A stretch of 5,437 bases of DNA from contig DGPR01000001.1 in NCBI GenBank assembly GCA_002390525.1, positions 34,482-39,918 of the forward strand. Reading direction: 5' to 3'. This DNA is from Cellvibrionales bacterium UBA4435. GTDB taxonomy: Bacteria; Pseudomonadota; Gammaproteobacteria; Pseudomonadales; Porticoccaceae. Numbering within the stretch: the stretch's first letter is position 1; every line of letters starts with the position of its first letter. A program made the position numbers and the translations under genes. The notes beneath the pieces were generated by a model. That model had not been told where the DNA came from. It saw only the letters and a program-made list of their open reading frames with translations, and did no database searches. This document shows positions 5,363 through 5,437 of the stretch, piece after piece.

Positions 5363-5437
5363 GGAGAGGTGGCAGAGTGGTCGAATGCACCGGTCTTGAA
5401 AACCGACGTACCGAAAGGTACCCAGGGTTCGAATCCC
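5363..5437 (+). tRNA. tRNA-Ser (anticodon UGA), cut by the window end
   Basis: The transcript folds as a class II serine tRNA. The acceptor 5' strand is GGAGAGG (5363-5369). The D-arm has a 3-base-pair GCA/TGC stem. The anticodon loop is CTTGAAA (5395-5401) with anticodon TGA at 5397-5399, which reads UCA and other UCN codons. The long variable arm is GTACC-GAAA-GGTAC, and the T-arm is CAGGG-TTCGAAT-CCC. The remaining T-stem bases, the 3' acceptor strand and CCA lie beyond the window. The anticodon stem CCGGT/ACCGA has a C-A mismatch at its outermost pair (27-43), where E. coli tRNA-Ser(UGA) has C-G. It has its own promoter upstream and may also be reached by read-through from rne. Confidence 0.96.

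Noticed and set aside
1..5437. CRISPR array, insertion sequence, prophage or plasmid elements
   Set aside because: There are no regularly spaced direct repeats, transposase or integrase-like frames, or terminal inverted repeats in the window. The tRNA could be an integration site, but its 3' end is outside the window.

Overview
The window looks like a piece of an A+T-rich gammaproteobacterial chromosome, possibly from a marine or streamlined lineage. This rests on three things. RNase E reads almost residue for residue like the Escherichia coli/Pseudomonas enzyme through its catalytic half. RluC is of the gammaproteobacterial type. The gene order, with rne divergent from rluC, then a HAD phosphatase, then a convergent maf, matches the arrangement I recall from Pseudomonas and, without the phosphatase, from E. 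coli. I cannot name a genus from the sequence alone.

Layout from left to right. Bases 2-398 (+) carry the 3' part of a Maf/YceF nucleotide pyrophosphatase gene that is visibly dead: it has a stop codon, at least two frameshifts and a lost nucleotide-site motif. Bases 408-1061 (-) encode a HAD-family phosphatase that overlaps the end of rluC (1051-2013, -) by 11 bases, so the two form a small operon. A gene-free 686-base interval (2014-2699) separates rluC from the divergent rne. It holds several hairpins and candidate promoters and is probably the long leader region of rne. Bases 2700-5225 (+) encode a complete RNase E of 841 residues. It has a highly conserved catalytic half and a shortened, lysine- and arginine-rich scaffold half that keeps an amphipathic membrane-anchor segment and ends in two NDPR motifs. 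Downstream, a strong stable-RNA promoter (5271-5298), overlapped by a terminator-like hairpin, drives a tRNA-Ser(UGA) gene cut by the window end (5363-5437).

The functional theme is RNA metabolism. RNase E degrades mRNA and matures rRNA and tRNA, RluC pseudouridylates 23S rRNA, and the tRNA is a likely RNase E substrate. This is mostly a conserved housekeeping locus and I found no novel multi-gene system. The points most worth a second look are the decaying maf gene, the NDPR-bearing lysine-rich RNase E scaffold, the structured rne leader, and the terminator-promoter overlap between rne and the tRNA.
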